Assembly: GCA_021785515.1 (NCBI GenBank)
Contig: JAJYEX010000005.1
Location: forward strand, 3,783-67,782
DNA length: 64,000 nucleotides
Reading direction: 5' to 3'
Source: Pseudomonadota bacterium
GTDB taxonomy: Bacteria; Pseudomonadota; Gammaproteobacteria; Acidiferrobacterales; UBA6901
The notes under the pieces are model-generated. The model was not told the DNA's origin. It searched no databases and saw only the letters and a program-made list of their open reading frames with translations. Position 1 is the stretch's first letter. Every line of letters starts with the position of its first letter. Shown piece by piece: positions 8,310 to 19,434 of this stretch. Made by a program: the position numbers and the translations under genes.

Positions 8310-9452
8310 ATGTCGAAACGCGATTATTATGAAGTTCTGGGAGTGCCCCGCAACGCATCCGAGGCAGATGTCAAAAAATCGTATCGCCGCCTGGCGATGA
8401 AATTTCATCCGGACCGCAATCCGGGGGATAACAGCGCCGAGGCAAGCTTCAAGGAGGCCAAGGAGGCCTACGAGATCCTGAGCGATGCACAGAAGCGGGC
8501 TGCCTACGATCAGTTCGGGCATGCCGGGGTGGATCCGAGCGCGGCCGCCGCAGGGCGTGCGGGCGGTTTCTACGGTGCCGGTGCCGGCGCCAATTTCGCA
8601 GACATCTTCGGCGATGTCTTTGGCGACATTTTCGGCGGTGGCGGTGGCCGTGCGCGCGGCAGTCAGAATTCCCGTGGTGCAGATCTGCGCTATAACCTCG
8701 AGCTCGGCCTCGAGGAGGCAGTGCGCGGCACCGAGATGCGCATCCGTGTACCGTCACTGGAACCCTGCGAGACCTGCCACGGCAGCGGCGCGCGTCCGGG
8801 AACCACCTCGACCACCTGCCCGACCTGCGGTGGACACGGACAGGTGCGCATGCAGCAGGGGTTTTTCTCCATCCAGCAGACCTGCCCCAATTGCCGTGGC
8901 AGCGGCAAGATCATCAGTTCCCCCTGTTCCGAGTGCCACGGTCAGGGACGTGTCAAGAACATGAAGACCCTGTCGGTGCGGGTTCCGGCCGGGGTGGACG
9001 ACGGTGATCAGATCCGGCTTGCGGGCGAGGGCGAGGCGGGCGAGAACGGCGGTCCTGCGGGAGATCTCTATGTTCAGATCCGCCTGAAGGAGCATTCGAT
9101 CTTCAAGCGCGATGGCGATGACCTGCATTGCGAAATGCCGGTGAGCTTCGCGACCGCGACCTTGGGAGGGGAGGTGGAAATCCCTACCCTCAATGGACGG
9201 GCTACGCTCAAGATTCCCCCTGGCACCCAGAGTGACAAGGTTTTCCGGCTCCGCGGCAAAGGGGTGACGAACGTGCGTTCGGGCAGTGTCGGGGATCTGT
9301 ACTGCCATACCAGCATCGAGACGCCAGTCAATCTCACGAAGCACCAGAAGGAACTGCTCGAGGAGTTCGAATCGTTGATACGCGCAGGCGGGTCACGCCA
9401 CAATCCGCGCGAGCAGTCGTGGATGGACAAGCTCAAGAGCTTTCTCGGATAG
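8310..9452 (+). CDS. dnaJ: Co-chaperone DnaJ (Hsp40)
   Basis: DnaJ delivers substrates to DnaK and stimulates its ATPase. The 380-residue type I protein has the J domain ([20 protein letters not shown], with the HPD motif in [10 protein letters not shown]), a Gly/Phe-rich stretch (about residues 75-115), four CxxCxGxG-type zinc repeats ([32 protein letters not shown]) and the C-terminal substrate-binding domains. It is last gene of the heat-shock cluster. Confidence 0.98.
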   Translation: MSKRDYYEVLGVPRNASEADVKKSYRRLAMKFHPDRNPGDNSAEASFKEAKEAYEILSDAQKRAAYDQFGHAGVDPSAAAAGRAGGFYGAGAGANFADIFGDVFGDIFGGGGGRARGSQNSRGADLRYNLELGLEEAVRGTEMRIRVPSLEPCETCHGSGARPGTTSTTCPTCGGHGQVRMQQGFFSIQQTCPNCRGSGKIISSPCSECHGQGRVKNMKTLSVRVPAGVDDGDQIRLAGEGEAGENGGPAGDLYVQIRLKEHSIFKRDGDDLHCEMPVSFATATLGGEVEIPTLNGRATLKIPPGTQSDKVFRLRGKGVTNVRSGSVGDLYCHTSIETPVNLTKHQKELLEEFESLIRAGGSRHNPREQSWMDKLKSFLG

Positions 9453-9554
9453 GGGTATTGGCTGCGGCGGAATAATTGCGTCCGCAGGTGCGTCCTGCTA
9501 GCGTGAAGTTTTTTCTGCCAACATGCCGCGCGCAGCGGCAACGCGAGGTAGTCC

Positions 9555-10073
9555 ATGTCACGAGGGCGCAAGGTCACCGGGTCTGTCAGTGGGGCGCGGC
9601 GCAAGGTCCTCGGGGGTTTGGCAGCGGCCAGCGGGCTGGCCGCTCTCGGGCCTCAGCAGGTGGCGCTTGCCGGGTCGGGTGGTGCCAATGACCTCATATT
9701 CCCGGGTCAGCGCCCGCACCACTTGGTGGTGTTCCAGTTTAACAAGGCTGATCCGTCCTATCAGCAGCATGTGATGGCTTCCGTCAGCGCTGTTTTGCGG
9801 CGGTTCGGAAATGACGTGCGGATTGTCGTGACGGCATTCGGCCCGGGAATCCATATCCTGCTGAAGAAGCCGTTGCGTCCGGTTTCCAAATTTATCCGCA
9901 ATTCGGTCTCGAGCCTCAACGTCTACGGCGTGGAGTTTCACGCTTGCGGCAATACGCTAAAGGCGCTGAAGCTGACGAAATCAGCCATTCTGCCGTTTGC
10001 CAAGTACGTGGATTCGGGGGCGGTTGATCTGATGGAACTGCAGAAGCGGGGCTACGCCTACATTAGTCTGTGA
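9555..10073 (+). CDS. Tat-exported DsrE-like protein
   Basis: The 172-residue product starts with a twin-arginine signal: the charged MSRGRKVTGSVSGARRKVLG, a hydrophobic alanine-rich stretch, then a plausible cleavage site after VALA (about residue 40). The mature part resembles the DsrE/DsrF family: VVFQFNKADPSYQQHVMASV, VVTAFGPGIHILLKK, and VYGVEFHACGNTLKAL with a single cysteine where DsrE-like proteins place the sulfur-carrying cysteine. Most DsrE proteins are cytoplasmic, so this would be a periplasmic relative. It sits just upstream of msrPQ, whose catalytic subunit is also a Tat substrate, suggesting a shared role in periplasmic thiol or sulfur redox chemistry (inference). Confidence 0.75.
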   Translation: MSRGRKVTGSVSGARRKVLGGLAAASGLAALGPQQVALAGSGGANDLIFPGQRPHHLVVFQFNKADPSYQQHVMASVSAVLRRFGNDVRIVVTAFGPGIHILLKKPLRPVSKFIRNSVSSLNVYGVEFHACGNTLKALKLTKSAILPFAKYVDSGAVDLMELQKRGYAYISL

Positions 10074-10098
10074 TCCAGGCTTCACCGCTCCTGGTCCG

Positions 10099-10126
10099 GG
10101 AACTTGGGGATCTGGAAATATTCTAA
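10099..10126 (+). promoter_or_regulatory. ECF/sigmaE-type promoter upstream of msrPQ
   Basis: GGAACTT (10099-10105), a 16-base spacer and TCTAA (10122-10126) match the extracytoplasmic-stress sigma consensus (GGAACTT, about 16 bases, TCTGA/TCAAA). The expected transcript start is near 10132, about 50 bases before msrP. The region also contains a long imperfect dyad from CTAATC (10123) to GATTAG (10169) with an inner TGGCG/CGCCA stem, which may be an operator or structured leader. Confidence 0.65.
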
Positions 10127-10180
10127 TCCGGAATGTTGGCGGTCGTACGCCACCCCGTTCCCAGATTAGGGATGTGACCC

Positions 10181-11131
10181 ATGTCGAATTCGAAGCTCCC
10201 GCAGATCCGGCCATCGGAGATCACCGACGAGGCGGTCTATCACAGCCGGCGCCGGTTTCTCGCCACCGTTTCGGCAGCCGCCGCCACCAGCCTGCTGGTG
10301 ACAGACAGGAGCGTCGCCGAGTCTGCGCCTGACCTGCCAGCGCTGCCGCCGGCGCGGCCGAGCCGCTTCAGTACAAAAGTGCGGCCGACCTCATACCGGG
10401 ATATCACGCATTACAACAACTTCTATGAATTCGCCACGGACAAGTACTCGCCGGCGACGCTGGCCGCCAGTCTGGTGACACGCCCCTGGACGGTCGCTGT
10501 AGACGGTGCAGTGAAGCAGCCGCGGACTTACGGCATCGAGGAACTCATCCACCAGAATCCCCTGGAGGACCGCGTCTATCGGTTCCGCTGCGTGGAGGGC
10601 TGGTCCATGGTGATTCCGTGGGTTGGATTTCCGCTCAGTCGCCTGATACGTCAGGCGCAGCCGACCGGCAATGCCAAGTACGTCAAATTCACCACGCTCT
10701 ACAATCCCCGCGAAATGCCGAATCAGCGCTCCGACATATTGCGCTGGCCATACGTCGAGGGGCTGCGTATGGACGAGGCGATGCATCCTCTGACGATATT
10801 GGCCGTAGGACTGTACGGTCGGGTACTCCCTAACCAGGACGGCGCACCGGTCCGGCTGGTAGTGCCCTGGAAGTATGGCTTCAAGAGCATCAAGTCGATC
10901 GTGCGGATCAGCTTCGTGGAGGAACAGCCGTTGACCACCTGGATGCGGGCAGTCCCGTCGGAATACGGCTTTTATTCCAACGTCAATCCGAACGATGACC
11001 ACACTCCCTGGAGTCAGGAGCGGGAGCGCCGCATCGGAGACTTTTTCAAGCGTCCGACGCAGTTGTTCAACGGTTACGGCGACCAGGTGGCGCAGCTTTA
11101 TCGCGGCATGGATCTAAACAAGTATTACTGA
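10181..11131 (+). CDS. msrP: Protein-methionine-sulfoxide reductase catalytic subunit MsrP (YedY)
   Basis: Periplasmic molybdopterin enzyme that reduces methionine sulfoxide in envelope proteins, receiving electrons from MsrQ. The 316-residue protein begins with a Tat signal ([20 protein letters not shown]). The sulfite-oxidase fold is recognised from [19 protein letters not shown], the molybdenum-ligand cysteine in [19 protein letters not shown], and [15 protein letters not shown]. It is translationally close to msrQ (three-base gap) and preceded by an ECF-type promoter. Confidence 0.96.
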   Translation: MSNSKLPQIRPSEITDEAVYHSRRRFLATVSAAAATSLLVTDRSVAESAPDLPALPPARPSRFSTKVRPTSYRDITHYNNFYEFATDKYSPATLAASLVTRPWTVAVDGAVKQPRTYGIEELIHQNPLEDRVYRFRCVEGWSMVIPWVGFPLSRLIRQAQPTGNAKYVKFTTLYNPREMPNQRSDILRWPYVEGLRMDEAMHPLTILAVGLYGRVLPNQDGAPVRLVVPWKYGFKSIKSIVRISFVEEQPLTTWMRAVPSEYGFYSNVNPNDDHTPWSQERERRIGDFFKRPTQLFNGYGDQVAQLYRGMDLNKYY

Positions 11132-11134
11132 CCG

Positions 11135-11779
11135 ATGACTGCAGAGCGCATCGTGTGGTTGAAGCGCGCGGTCTTCGCGGCTTGCCTGCTGCCGCTTGCG
11201 GCGCTGGTGACGGCCACCCTGCGCCATGCGCTGGGAGCCAATCCGATTGCGGCAGTCGAGCATTCGACCGGCCGCTGGACGCTGGTATTGCTGCTTGTGA
11301 CCCTGAGCGTGACTCCCGTGCGCAAGCTTACCGGCGCGTACTGGCTTCTGCGCTTCCGCCGGATGTTCGGGCTGTACGCGTTTTTCTATGCCTGCCTGCA
11401 TGTGCTGGCGTACGTGGTGCTGGACCAGTTCTTCGATTGGGCGGCGATCGGGCACGATATCATAACGGTGTCGTACATGATCGTGGGGGTTGCAAGCTTT
11501 GTACTGATGATTCCGCTGGCGCTGACGGCCAACAACGGCATGGTGCGGCGGCTAGGCGCGAAGCGCTGGCAGGGACTGCACCGCCTGGTCTACGTGATTG
11601 CGATCGGCGGCGTCCTGCACTGGCTGTGGCTCGTAAAGCTTGACCGGACCCAGCCCGACCTGTACGGCGCAATCCTTGCCGTCCTGCTCGGGTTTCGGGT
11701 CATTGCGGCCTTGCGGGGGTTCGCCCGGCGTATACCGTCGGGTCGTGCGCCGCGTCTGCCTGCTGACGGAACCCAATAA
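11135..11779 (+). CDS. msrQ: Protein-methionine-sulfoxide reductase heme-binding subunit MsrQ (YedZ)
   Basis: Inner-membrane b-type cytochrome that passes quinone-derived electrons to MsrP. The 214-residue protein has about six hydrophobic helices (ferric reductase-like domain) with histidines suited to heme ligation in FYACLHVLAYVVLDQFFDW, the LHRLVYVIAIGGVLHWLWLV segment, and near the N-terminus. Start ATG 11135 lies just after the msrP stop, so the pair forms an operon. A strong hairpin at 11840-11877 probably ends the transcript. Confidence 0.94.
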   Translation: MTAERIVWLKRAVFAACLLPLAALVTATLRHALGANPIAAVEHSTGRWTLVLLLVTLSVTPVRKLTGAYWLLRFRRMFGLYAFFYACLHVLAYVVLDQFFDWAAIGHDIITVSYMIVGVASFVLMIPLALTANNGMVRRLGAKRWQGLHRLVYVIAIGGVLHWLWLVKLDRTQPDLYGAILAVLLGFRVIAALRGFARRIPSGRAPRLPADGTQ

Positions 11780-11839
11780 GCGGCGGGCGTGTGCCTGGCC
11801 CGCTCCGACATCCTTTCTCCCGGAGACGATTCTTAGTAA

Positions 11840-12699
<860 letters not shown>

Positions 12700-13241
12700 T
12701 CCGGCGCGGGACTGCGAGGCGGCGTTACGCGGACGCCTTTCTCTGCTTCTCCAATAACGACCCGCGGCATCATGGCAGGCGGGTTCCCTCGGGGCCGTGG
12801 AAGCGTGAAAGCGGTCCATCCGGGTAACGTGCGCCAGCCTTCGCGGTGACACAAAGGCCACGGCGGTCCGCAGGGAAGCAGCACAACTCCCTTGAAATAT
12901 TTATGTCGTCAGCCTTTGGTTATTGCCATTAGTTATGCTTATAGGTGTGGTGTTGCACAGCTGATCATGCCCCCCGGGTTGCGACGTCGCGCGTGACGGT
13001 TTCCGATGGACCCCGCACCGGCAGCCCGCGCCTTAATTAGTCACCGATTGATAATCCGTACCCAATCTGTAATTCCGTACCTGTTATCCTGCGTACCGTG
13101 CTGGAGGGGCGGGCAATAAAAATAAAATAAGGGCAGTGCGTCCGCATCAGATCTGGGAAGGCTTCATCCGGCTGGCGCGCTCCGGAAATGGGATTTGTGC
13201 GCACGCGTCTTCCCGCTCATTTCTTAAAGGAGAGTAGCGTC
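12700..13241. other. Gene-poor 540-bp region with CCGTACC direct repeats
   Basis: No convincing coding frame. The left half is GC-rich; from about 12890 it becomes AT-richer. Two exact CCGTACC motifs (13056-13062, 13075-13081; 19-base period) and a near copy GCGTACC (13091-13097) precede an AT-rich stretch (AATAAAAATAAAATAAGG) and the surface-protein gene. The repeats could bind a regulator of that gene. I did not find a clear sigma70 or sigma54 promoter. Confidence 0.4.
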
Positions 13242-14132
13242 ATGAAAATTCACTACACGCGTCATCCCCGCCAAGCGAACAGAGAGCTGTGCTTTATGTG
13301 CGTGGCAATGGTCCCGGCGCTGCTGCTGGCGGCCAGCTGGTCTGCGTCGGCCTGTGCGAGTACGGTGACCAATCCGGACATGGCATATGTGGAAAATGCC
13401 CTGGTCAACGCACCGCTGCTTGCGGATCCCTTTGGTGCGGTCAGCGCGAGCAGCGTATCGCCGTGCAGCGGCACGACCTGCCAGAGCACGTCCGTGAATC
13501 CGGATACGGTTTCTTCGAGCTCGTCCTCGGCGGTAGGCGGAGTCGGCTCAGCGAAATCGGCTGCGGATCTTTCCACCGGTGTGCTGCAGGCCTACGCGCA
13601 GGAGGATGGGACAGCCGGGGCGAGCGCGGCGGCCGGCGCTGGATTTTGGGATACTTTGACCTTCTCCGGCGTGACGGCGGGCGAGACGGCAACCCTCGAT
13701 TTTAATGTGTCGGGAAGCTTTACCGACGTCGGCTTCGGCGGCGCCTGCGAGGGGTACCTCATTGGTCTGACGAGCGGATCGACCTGCGGTTCCGGGTCAG
13801 GTTCTGACCCCTTCGGGTCGGGTGTGACCTTGCTCAATGCGAGCAATTCCTCGGAGACCCTGTCGCTGACGATCCCGGTCGCCAACAGCACGCCCACCGA
13901 GGTTGCTTTTGCCCTTGGCGCCGCGGCGAACAACAGCCTCAACGTCGCAACCGCAGATCTGTATGACCCACCGCATGTCACCTTGACCCTGAACGGACCC
14001 GGCTCATACACCTCCGCATCCGGGAAATTCCTGACGAGCCCGGTCCCGCTGCCCCGCGCGGTGTGGCTGTTCGCGTCCGGTCTGTTGGGACTGCTTGGCA
14101 TCGCCCGGCGGTTCACCCGAATGCAGGGCTAG
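13242..14132 (+). CDS. VPLPA-CTERM (PEP-CTERM-like) exported protein, function unknown
   Basis: The 296-residue product has an N-terminal signal peptide (hydrophobic run MVPALLLAASWSASACA), a long low-complexity Ser/Gly/Ala-rich body with few charged residues, and the C-terminal sorting signal PVPLPRAVWLFASGLLGLLG followed by IARR. That tail matches the VPLPA variant of PEP-CTERM signals processed by exosortase: motif, membrane helix, basic end. The ATG at 13242 is supported by AAAGGAGAG just upstream. The ligand or function cannot be deduced. No exosortase gene is present in this window. Confidence 0.8.
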   Translation: MKIHYTRHPRQANRELCFMCVAMVPALLLAASWSASACASTVTNPDMAYVENALVNAPLLADPFGAVSASSVSPCSGTTCQSTSVNPDTVSSSSSSAVGGVGSAKSAADLSTGVLQAYAQEDGTAGASAAAGAGFWDTLTFSGVTAGETATLDFNVSGSFTDVGFGGACEGYLIGLTSGSTCGSGSGSDPFGSGVTLLNASNSSETLSLTIPVANSTPTEVAFALGAAANNSLNVATADLYDPPHVTLTLNGPGSYTSASGKFLTSPVPLPRAVWLFASGLLGLLGIARRFTRMQG

Positions 14133-14351
14133 GGCCTGGCCACGTTGAGCCGGCGCGGACTGCCGCGGTTCGCGCCTGCAGGCGTTGTGGTTAACGCCGG
14201 CATCCCGGTGCGCACTGCGCTTCGTTAATATTTACTTCGTTCAAAGAATCGCTTATCCGGCAGACTACTGGCCGCCGGGCGGATATCGCACGCGGGGTTT
14301 CGCGGTGTGATGCCCTCGCTCGCGGGGGGCAGTACTGTGCGGTGGTGCGGT

Positions 14352-14380
14352 TTGCTTTTGGTTGAGCGCTCACGTAAAAT
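14352..14380 (+). promoter_or_regulatory. Likely carA promoter
   Basis: TTGCTT (14352-14357), 17-base spacer, TAAAAT (14375-14380): 4/6 and 5/6 matches to sigma70 boxes. The start point near 14387 would give a leader of about 100 bases that contains the small open frame at 14409 and the hairpin at 14424. Confidence 0.5.
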
Positions 14381-14408
14381 ACGGTTTCAACCTGAAGTAC
14401 CCAAATCA

Positions 14409-14489
14409 ATGAACGAATTAAGGAAAACGGGAGAGGCGCATGCGGCCTCTCCCGTTTTCGCATGCCTACCGGTGGAGGTGTCCGGCTGA
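14409..14489 (+). CDS. Possible 26-residue leader peptide of carA
   Basis: An ATG-started frame encodes [20 protein letters not shown] plus PVEVSG, and its TGA overlaps the carA ATG (TGATG). The hairpin at 14424-14458 lies inside it, so ribosome movement on the leader could open or close the hairpin, or couple translation to carA. The ribosome site before the leader ATG is weak and the peptide has no runs of a regulatory amino acid, so it may be accidental. Confidence 0.3.
   Translation: MNELRKTGEAHAASPVFACLPVEVSG
14424..14458 (+). terminator. Attenuator-like hairpin in the carA leader
   Basis: AAAACGGGAGAGGC (14424-14437) and GCCTCTCCCGTTTT (14445-14458) form a perfect 14-bp stem with a 7-base loop. 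The A/T ends give a four-T tract on the 3' side, as in intrinsic terminators. It ends 30 bases before the carA start and follows a candidate promoter, so it is placed to attenuate carAB transcription, for example in response to pyrimidines or arginine (inference). Confidence 0.75.
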
Positions 14490-15697
14490 TGCGTCCCGCG
14501 CTGCTTGCCCTGGAGGATGGTTCCCTTTTCACCGGGGTGGCCATTGGCGTCGCGGGGCGGGCGGTCGGTGAAGTGGTGTTCAACACCGCCATGACCGGTT
14601 ACCAGGAGATCCTCACGGATCCGTCGTACGCCAAGCAGATCGTGACGCTCACCTATCCCCACATCGGAAACACAGGTGTCAACGATGAAGACATGGAGAG
14701 CGGCCGGGTGTACGCGGCCGGTCTGGTAATCCGTGATCTGCCGGCACGTGTGAGCAGCTGGCGCGCCAGCGCCAGTCTGCCGGAGTTTCTGCGTAAGCAC
14801 AGGGTGGTCGCCATTGCCGGAATCGATACCCGCCGGTTGACGCGTCTGCTGCGCGAGAAAGGGGCGCAGAACGGGTGTATCGTCGCGGCCGGGGACGACG
14901 GGAAAATTGACCGCCGTGCGGCGCTTAGCGCAGCGCGCGCATTCGCCGGCCTGAAAGGCATGGATCTCGCGAAGCTGGTGACCACCAAGGAGCCTTATCT
15001 CTGGGAGGAAGGCGGATGGGATGCGGGCCGGGGTTATCGGGCGGCCGGTGAACGCCGCTTCGAGGTGGTGGCGTACGACTTTGGCATCAAACGCAACATT
15101 CTTCGCATGCTGGTCGATCGCGGCTGTCGGGTCACGGTGGTACCTGCAAAGACGGAAGCCAGGGAGGTTCTGGAACGCAGGCCCCATGGGATCTTCCTGT
15201 CGAACGGTCCTGGTGATCCGGAACCCTGCACCTATGCCATCGAGGCCATCCGCAGCTGTATTGCCAGCGGCATCCCGGTGTTTGGGATCTGTCTTGGGCA
15301 TCAACTGCTCGGCCTCGCGTCCGGTGCACGGACCATAAAGATGAAATTCGGACATCATGGCGCCAACCATCCGGTTCAGGAGCTCGCCACAGGGCGGGTG
15401 ATGATCACCAGTCAGAATCACGGGTTTGCCGTCGACGAGGACAGTCTGCCGGCCACACTGCGCGTGACCCACCGGTCCCTGTTCGACGGCTCGATCCAGG
15501 GTTTGGAGCGTACTGACGGACCGGCGTTCTGTTTTCAGGGACACCCTGAGGCGAGCCCCGGGCCGCACGATATCGGTCCGTTGTTCGACCGGTTCATCCA
15601 TCTGATGGAGGCCCAGGACCGCCGGCAGGAGGTTGGTGCGACGATTGCGCCGGCGACCATGACGCCAACGGTCGGGGTCGAGGCGGGAGGAGCCTAA
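14489..15697 (+). CDS. carA: Carbamoyl-phosphate synthase small subunit (glutaminase)
   Basis: Hydrolyses glutamine and channels ammonia to CarB. The 402-residue protein has the N-terminal CPSase domain ([39 protein letters not shown]) and a class I amidotransferase domain with the catalytic cysteine in [11 protein letters not shown] and the histidine in [16 protein letters not shown] 14489 is well spaced from GGTGGAGGTG (14471-14480); an ATG at 14462 would overlap the leader structure. It lies 12 bases before carB. Confidence 0.97.
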   Translation: MRPALLALEDGSLFTGVAIGVAGRAVGEVVFNTAMTGYQEILTDPSYAKQIVTLTYPHIGNTGVNDEDMESGRVYAAGLVIRDLPARVSSWRASASLPEFLRKHRVVAIAGIDTRRLTRLLREKGAQNGCIVAAGDDGKIDRRAALSAARAFAGLKGMDLAKLVTTKEPYLWEEGGWDAGRGYRAAGERRFEVVAYDFGIKRNILRMLVDRGCRVTVVPAKTEAREVLERRPHGIFLSNGPGDPEPCTYAIEAIRSCIASGIPVFGICLGHQLLGLASGARTIKMKFGHHGANHPVQELATGRVMITSQNHGFAVDEDSLPATLRVTHRSLFDGSIQGLERTDGPAFCFQGHPEASPGPHDIGPLFDRFIHLMEAQDRRQEVGATIAPATMTPTVGVEAGGA

Positions 15698-15709
15698 AAG
15701 GCGGTCATC

Positions 15710-18700
15710 ATGCCCAAGCGTACGGATATTCACAGCATCCTGATCATCGGGGCCGGGCCGATCATCATCGGCCAGGGGTGCGAGTTCGACTATTCGGGGG
15801 CCCAGGCCTGCAAGGCGCTCAAGAACGAAGGGTATCGCGTGATTCTGGTCAACTCCAATCCGGCCACCATCATGACCGATCCCGACCTGGCCGATGCGAC
15901 CTACATCGAACCGGTGCAGTGGGAGACCGTTGCCAAGATCATTGCCAAGGAACGGCCGGATGCGCTACTGCCGACAATGGGCGGCCAGACCGGACTCAAT
16001 TGCGCGCTCGACCTCGACCGCGAAGGGGTGCTTGAGCGTTACGGAGTCGAGATGATCGGTGCCAAGCGCGAGGCCATAGACAAGGCCGAGGACCGCGAGC
16101 TGTTCAAGAAGGCCATGGAGTCCATCGGGCTCGGGGTGGCGCGCGGAGCGATCGCGCATAGTCTGGAAGAGGCTCTCCAAGTCCAGGCCATGATCGGTTT
16201 TCCGGCGATCATCCGCCCATCCTTCACGCTCGGTGGCAGCGGTGGCGGCATTGCCTACAACAAGGAAGAGTTCATCGCGATCTGCGAGCGCGGACTGGAG
16301 GCCTCGCCCACCCGGGAGCTGCTTATCGAGGAATCCATCATCGGCTGGAAGGAATACGAGATGGAGGTGGTGCGCGACCGCAAAGACAACTGCATCATCG
16401 TCTGTTCCATCGAAAACGTCGATGCCATGGGGGTGCATACCGGTGATTCCATTACGGTGGCGCCGGCCCAGACCCTGACGGACAAGGAATACCAGGCGAT
16501 GCGCGATGCGAGCATTGCGGTATTGCGCGAGATCGGGGTCGAGACCGGAGGGTCCAACGTCCAGTTTGCCGTCAATCCAGACGACGGGCGCATGCTTGTG
16601 ATCGAGATGAATCCGCGGGTGTCGCGCTCTTCGGCGCTGGCAAGCAAGGCGACGGGCTTTCCCATCGCAAAGGTAGCGGCCAAGCTGGCGGTGGGATATA
16701 CCCTGGACGAACTCAAGAATGACATTACCGGCGGGGCGACTCCGGCATCGTTCGAGCCGACGATAGACTACGTGGTGACGAAGTTCCCGCGTTTCACCTT
16801 CGAGAAGTTTCCCAAGGCCGACGCGACGCTCACTACCCAGATGAAGTCCGTGGGCGAAGTTATGGCCATCGGGCGCACCTTCCAGGAATCACTGCAGAAG
16901 GCGGTCCGGGGCCTTGAGACCGGCGTCTACGGATTCGAGCCGATCATCGATCCACAGCTCACCGCCGACCAGAGGGCCGCGCGCATCGAGCACGAGTTGC
17001 GGGTCCCCGGGGCCGAGCGCCTGTGGTATATCGCCGACGCTTTCCGGTCGGGGATGAGCGTCGATAAAGTCTTCGACCTTACGCACATTGATCCCTGGTT
17101 TCTGGTGCAGATCGAGGAATTGGTGTCGCTGGAAGCGGAAGTGGGCCGCTACACCAGGAAGAAACCGTCACGCGAGCGCCTGCGGATGTGGAAGCGCAAG
17201 GGCTTTTCCGACCGCAGGCTGGCACAGTTGATGGGCATGAGCGAGGATGATCTGCGCGCGCTGCGCCATGATGCCGGGGTGCGTCCAGTGTTCAAGCGGG
17301 TGGACTCCTGCGCGGCGGAATTCGCATCGGCTACGGCGTACATGTATTCCACCTATGACGAGGAATGTGAATCGCATCCCGAGGCGCGCGAAAAGATCAT
17401 GGTGCTGGGCGGCGGTCCCAACCGGATCGGTCAGGGCATAGAATTCGATTACTGCTGCGTGCACGCTGCTTTTGCGCTGCGCGAGGACGGGTATCAGACC
17501 ATAATGGTCAACTGCAATCCGGAGACAGTGTCGACTGATTACGACACTTCCGACCGTCTGTACTTCGAGCCACTGACCCTTGAGGACGTGCTCGAGATCA
17601 GCCACATCGAACAGCCCCGCGGAGTGATCGTGCAGTATGGCGGGCAGACCCCGCTCAAGCTCGCACGTGACCTTGAACGCAACCACGTTCCCATCATCGG
17701 TACCACCCCTGATTCCATAGACCTGGCAGAGGACCGTGAGCGGTTCCAGAAGCTTATTCAGAAGCTCGGTCTGTTGCAGCCGCCGAACCGTACGGCAACC
17801 ACGCCGGACCAGGCCGTAAAGCTTGCGGAGGAAATCGGCTACCCTCTGGTGGTGCGGCCATCCTACGTTCTCGGGGGCCGGGCCATGGAAATCGTGCTCA
17901 ATCGCGAGGATCTCGAGACCTACATGCGCATAGCGGTACGTGTGTCGAACGATTCTCCTGTGCTGCTGGACCGTTTTCTGAGCGATGCCATCGAAGTCGA
18001 CGTGGATGCGGTGAGCGACGGCAAGAAGGTGGTGATCGGTGGCATCATGGAACACATCGAGGAGGCGGGCGTTCATTCCGGTGATTCGGCCTGCTCGCTG
18101 CCGCCGTTCAGTCTGAGCAAGGCCGTGCAGAACCGGTTGCGTGCCCAGACAGTCGAGATGGCGAAAGCCCTCGGGGTTATCGGCCTGATGAACGTGCAGT
18201 TCGCGGTCAAGGGCGATGACGTATATGTGCTGGAAGTGAATCCGCGTGCATCGCGTACCATTCCATACGTGTCCAAGGCCACAGCCAGGCCGCTTGCGAA
18301 GATTGCGGCGCGCTGCATGGTGGGGCGCAGCCTCTCCTCTCAGGGAGTGGTTTCGGAGATCATCCCGGATTATTATTCGGTCAAGGAAGCGGTGTTTCCG
18401 TTTATCAAGTTTCCAGGCGTTGATACCGTGCTCGGGCCGGAAATGAAGTCTACCGGCGAAGTGATGGGCATCGGGCGCACGTTCGGCGAAGCATTTTCGA
18501 AATCGCAACTGGCCGCAGGATCGGAGATCCCGCGCCGCGGCCGGCTGTTTATCAGCGTGCGCGATGCCGACCAGAAAGCCGCGGTGGAGGTGGCCCGCTA
18601 CTTTGGTGGCAACGGCTTCGAGATCCTTGCGACCCGCGGCACCGCCGCGGTCCTGGAGGCCGCAGGGGTGAAGGTCCGCGCGGTAAACAAGGTCTCGGAA

Positions 18701-18937
18701 GGCCGTCCCCACATACTGGACATGCTGAAGAACGACGAGATTGACATCATTGTGAACACAGTCGCTGACAAGCAGAGCATTGCGGACTCGTCGGTGATCC
18801 GGCGCGAGGCTCTGCAGCACAAGGTCACCAACTATACGACGCTGGCCGCGGCCCGCGCTGCCTGCGAGGCCCACCGCCAGGCCGCGGAATTCGATGTGCA
18901 CCCTATTCAGGATTTGCACCGGGGGGTGGCCGCGTGA
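15710..18937 (+). CDS. carB: Carbamoyl-phosphate synthase large subunit
   Basis: Makes carbamoyl phosphate for pyrimidine and arginine synthesis. At 1075 residues it has the family's duplicated architecture: first ATP-grasp half (residues about 1-400; [20 protein letters not shown]), oligomerisation domain, second ATP-grasp half ([34 protein letters not shown]) and the C-terminal MGS-like allosteric domain (about 935-1075; [20 protein letters not shown]). The stop overlaps the greA start by four bases. Confidence 0.98.
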   Translation: MPKRTDIHSILIIGAGPIIIGQGCEFDYSGAQACKALKNEGYRVILVNSNPATIMTDPDLADATYIEPVQWETVAKIIAKERPDALLPTMGGQTGLNCALDLDREGVLERYGVEMIGAKREAIDKAEDRELFKKAMESIGLGVARGAIAHSLEEALQVQAMIGFPAIIRPSFTLGGSGGGIAYNKEEFIAICERGLEASPTRELLIEESIIGWKEYEMEVVRDRKDNCIIVCSIENVDAMGVHTGDSITVAPAQTLTDKEYQAMRDASIAVLREIGVETGGSNVQFAVNPDDGRMLVIEMNPRVSRSSALASKATGFPIAKVAAKLAVGYTLDELKNDITGGATPASFEPTIDYVVTKFPRFTFEKFPKADATLTTQMKSVGEVMAIGRTFQESLQKAVRGLETGVYGFEPIIDPQLTADQRAARIEHELRVPGAERLWYIADAFRSGMSVDKVFDLTHIDPWFLVQIEELVSLEAEVGRYTRKKPSRERLRMWKRKGFSDRRLAQLMGMSEDDLRALRHDAGVRPVFKRVDSCAAEFASATAYMYSTYDEECESHPEAREKIMVLGGGPNRIGQGIEFDYCCVHAAFALREDGYQTIMVNCNPETVSTDYDTSDRLYFEPLTLEDVLEISHIEQPRGVIVQYGGQTPLKLARDLERNHVPIIGTTPDSIDLAEDRERFQKLIQKLGLLQPPNRTATTPDQAVKLAEEIGYPLVVRPSYVLGGRAMEIVLNREDLETYMRIAVRVSNDSPVLLDRFLSDAIEVDVDAVSDGKKVVIGGIMEHIEEAGVHSGDSACSLPPFSLSKAVQNRLRAQTVEMAKALGVIGLMNVQFAVKGDDVYVLEVNPRASRTIPYVSKATARPLAKIAARCMVGRSLSSQGVVSEIIPDYYSVKEAVFPFIKFPGVDTVLGPEMKSTGEVMGIGRTFGEAFSKSQLAAGSEIPRRGRLFISVRDADQKAAVEVARYFGGNGFEILATRGTAAVLEAAGVKVRAVNKVSEGRPHILDMLKNDEIDIIVNTVADKQSIADSSVIRREALQHKVTNYTTLAAARAACEAHRQAAEFDVHPIQDLHRGVAA

Positions 18938-19410
18938 GCAAGGTGCCGCTCACGGTCACGGGGGCCGAACAGCTCAAGGCTGAACTCCAGCGTCTCAAGA
19001 CAGGCGAGCGTCCACGCATCATACAGGCCATCGCTGAAGCGCGCGCGCACGGCGATCTTTCGGAGAACGCCGAGTATCACGCCGCCAAGGAGCAGCAGTC
19101 GTTCATCGAGGGTCGCATCGTCGATATTGAGAACAAGCTGGCCAACGCCCAGATCATTGACCCGCTCAAGGTCAATGCCAACGGTCGGGTGGTGTTCGGC
19201 GCGACCCTCGACCTGATGGACGAGAGTGCGCAGGCGGAAGTCACCTACCAGATCGTCGGAGACGACGAGGCCGATATCGCTCGCGGAAAAATATCGATCA
19301 GCTCGCCTATCGCGCGGTCTCTGATCGGCAAGGAGGCAGGTGAAGTGGTCGAGGTCCGGGTTCCGGGCGGCGTGCGGCGCTATGAGATCCTGGATATCCG
19401 CTATGTCTAG
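18934..19410 (+). CDS. greA: Transcription elongation factor GreA
   Basis: Binds the RNA polymerase secondary channel and stimulates cleavage of backtracked RNA. The 158-residue protein has the N-terminal coiled coil with conserved acidic tip ([20 protein letters not shown]) and the C-terminal domain with [20 protein letters not shown]. The GTG start at 18934 gives a GTGA overlap with the carB stop, so carAB-greA are translationally coupled. Confidence 0.97.
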   Translation: MSKVPLTVTGAEQLKAELQRLKTGERPRIIQAIAEARAHGDLSENAEYHAAKEQQSFIEGRIVDIENKLANAQIIDPLKVNANGRVVFGATLDLMDESAQAEVTYQIVGDDEADIARGKISISSPIARSLIGKEAGEVVEVRVPGGVRRYEILDIRYV

Positions 19411-19434
19411 CCCCCGGCTCTTGCCGCGCCCGGT

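Noticed and set aside
14387-15733. Minus-strand open frame of 448 codons opposite carA
   Set aside because: Antisense shadow of carA, with no ribosome site or domain.
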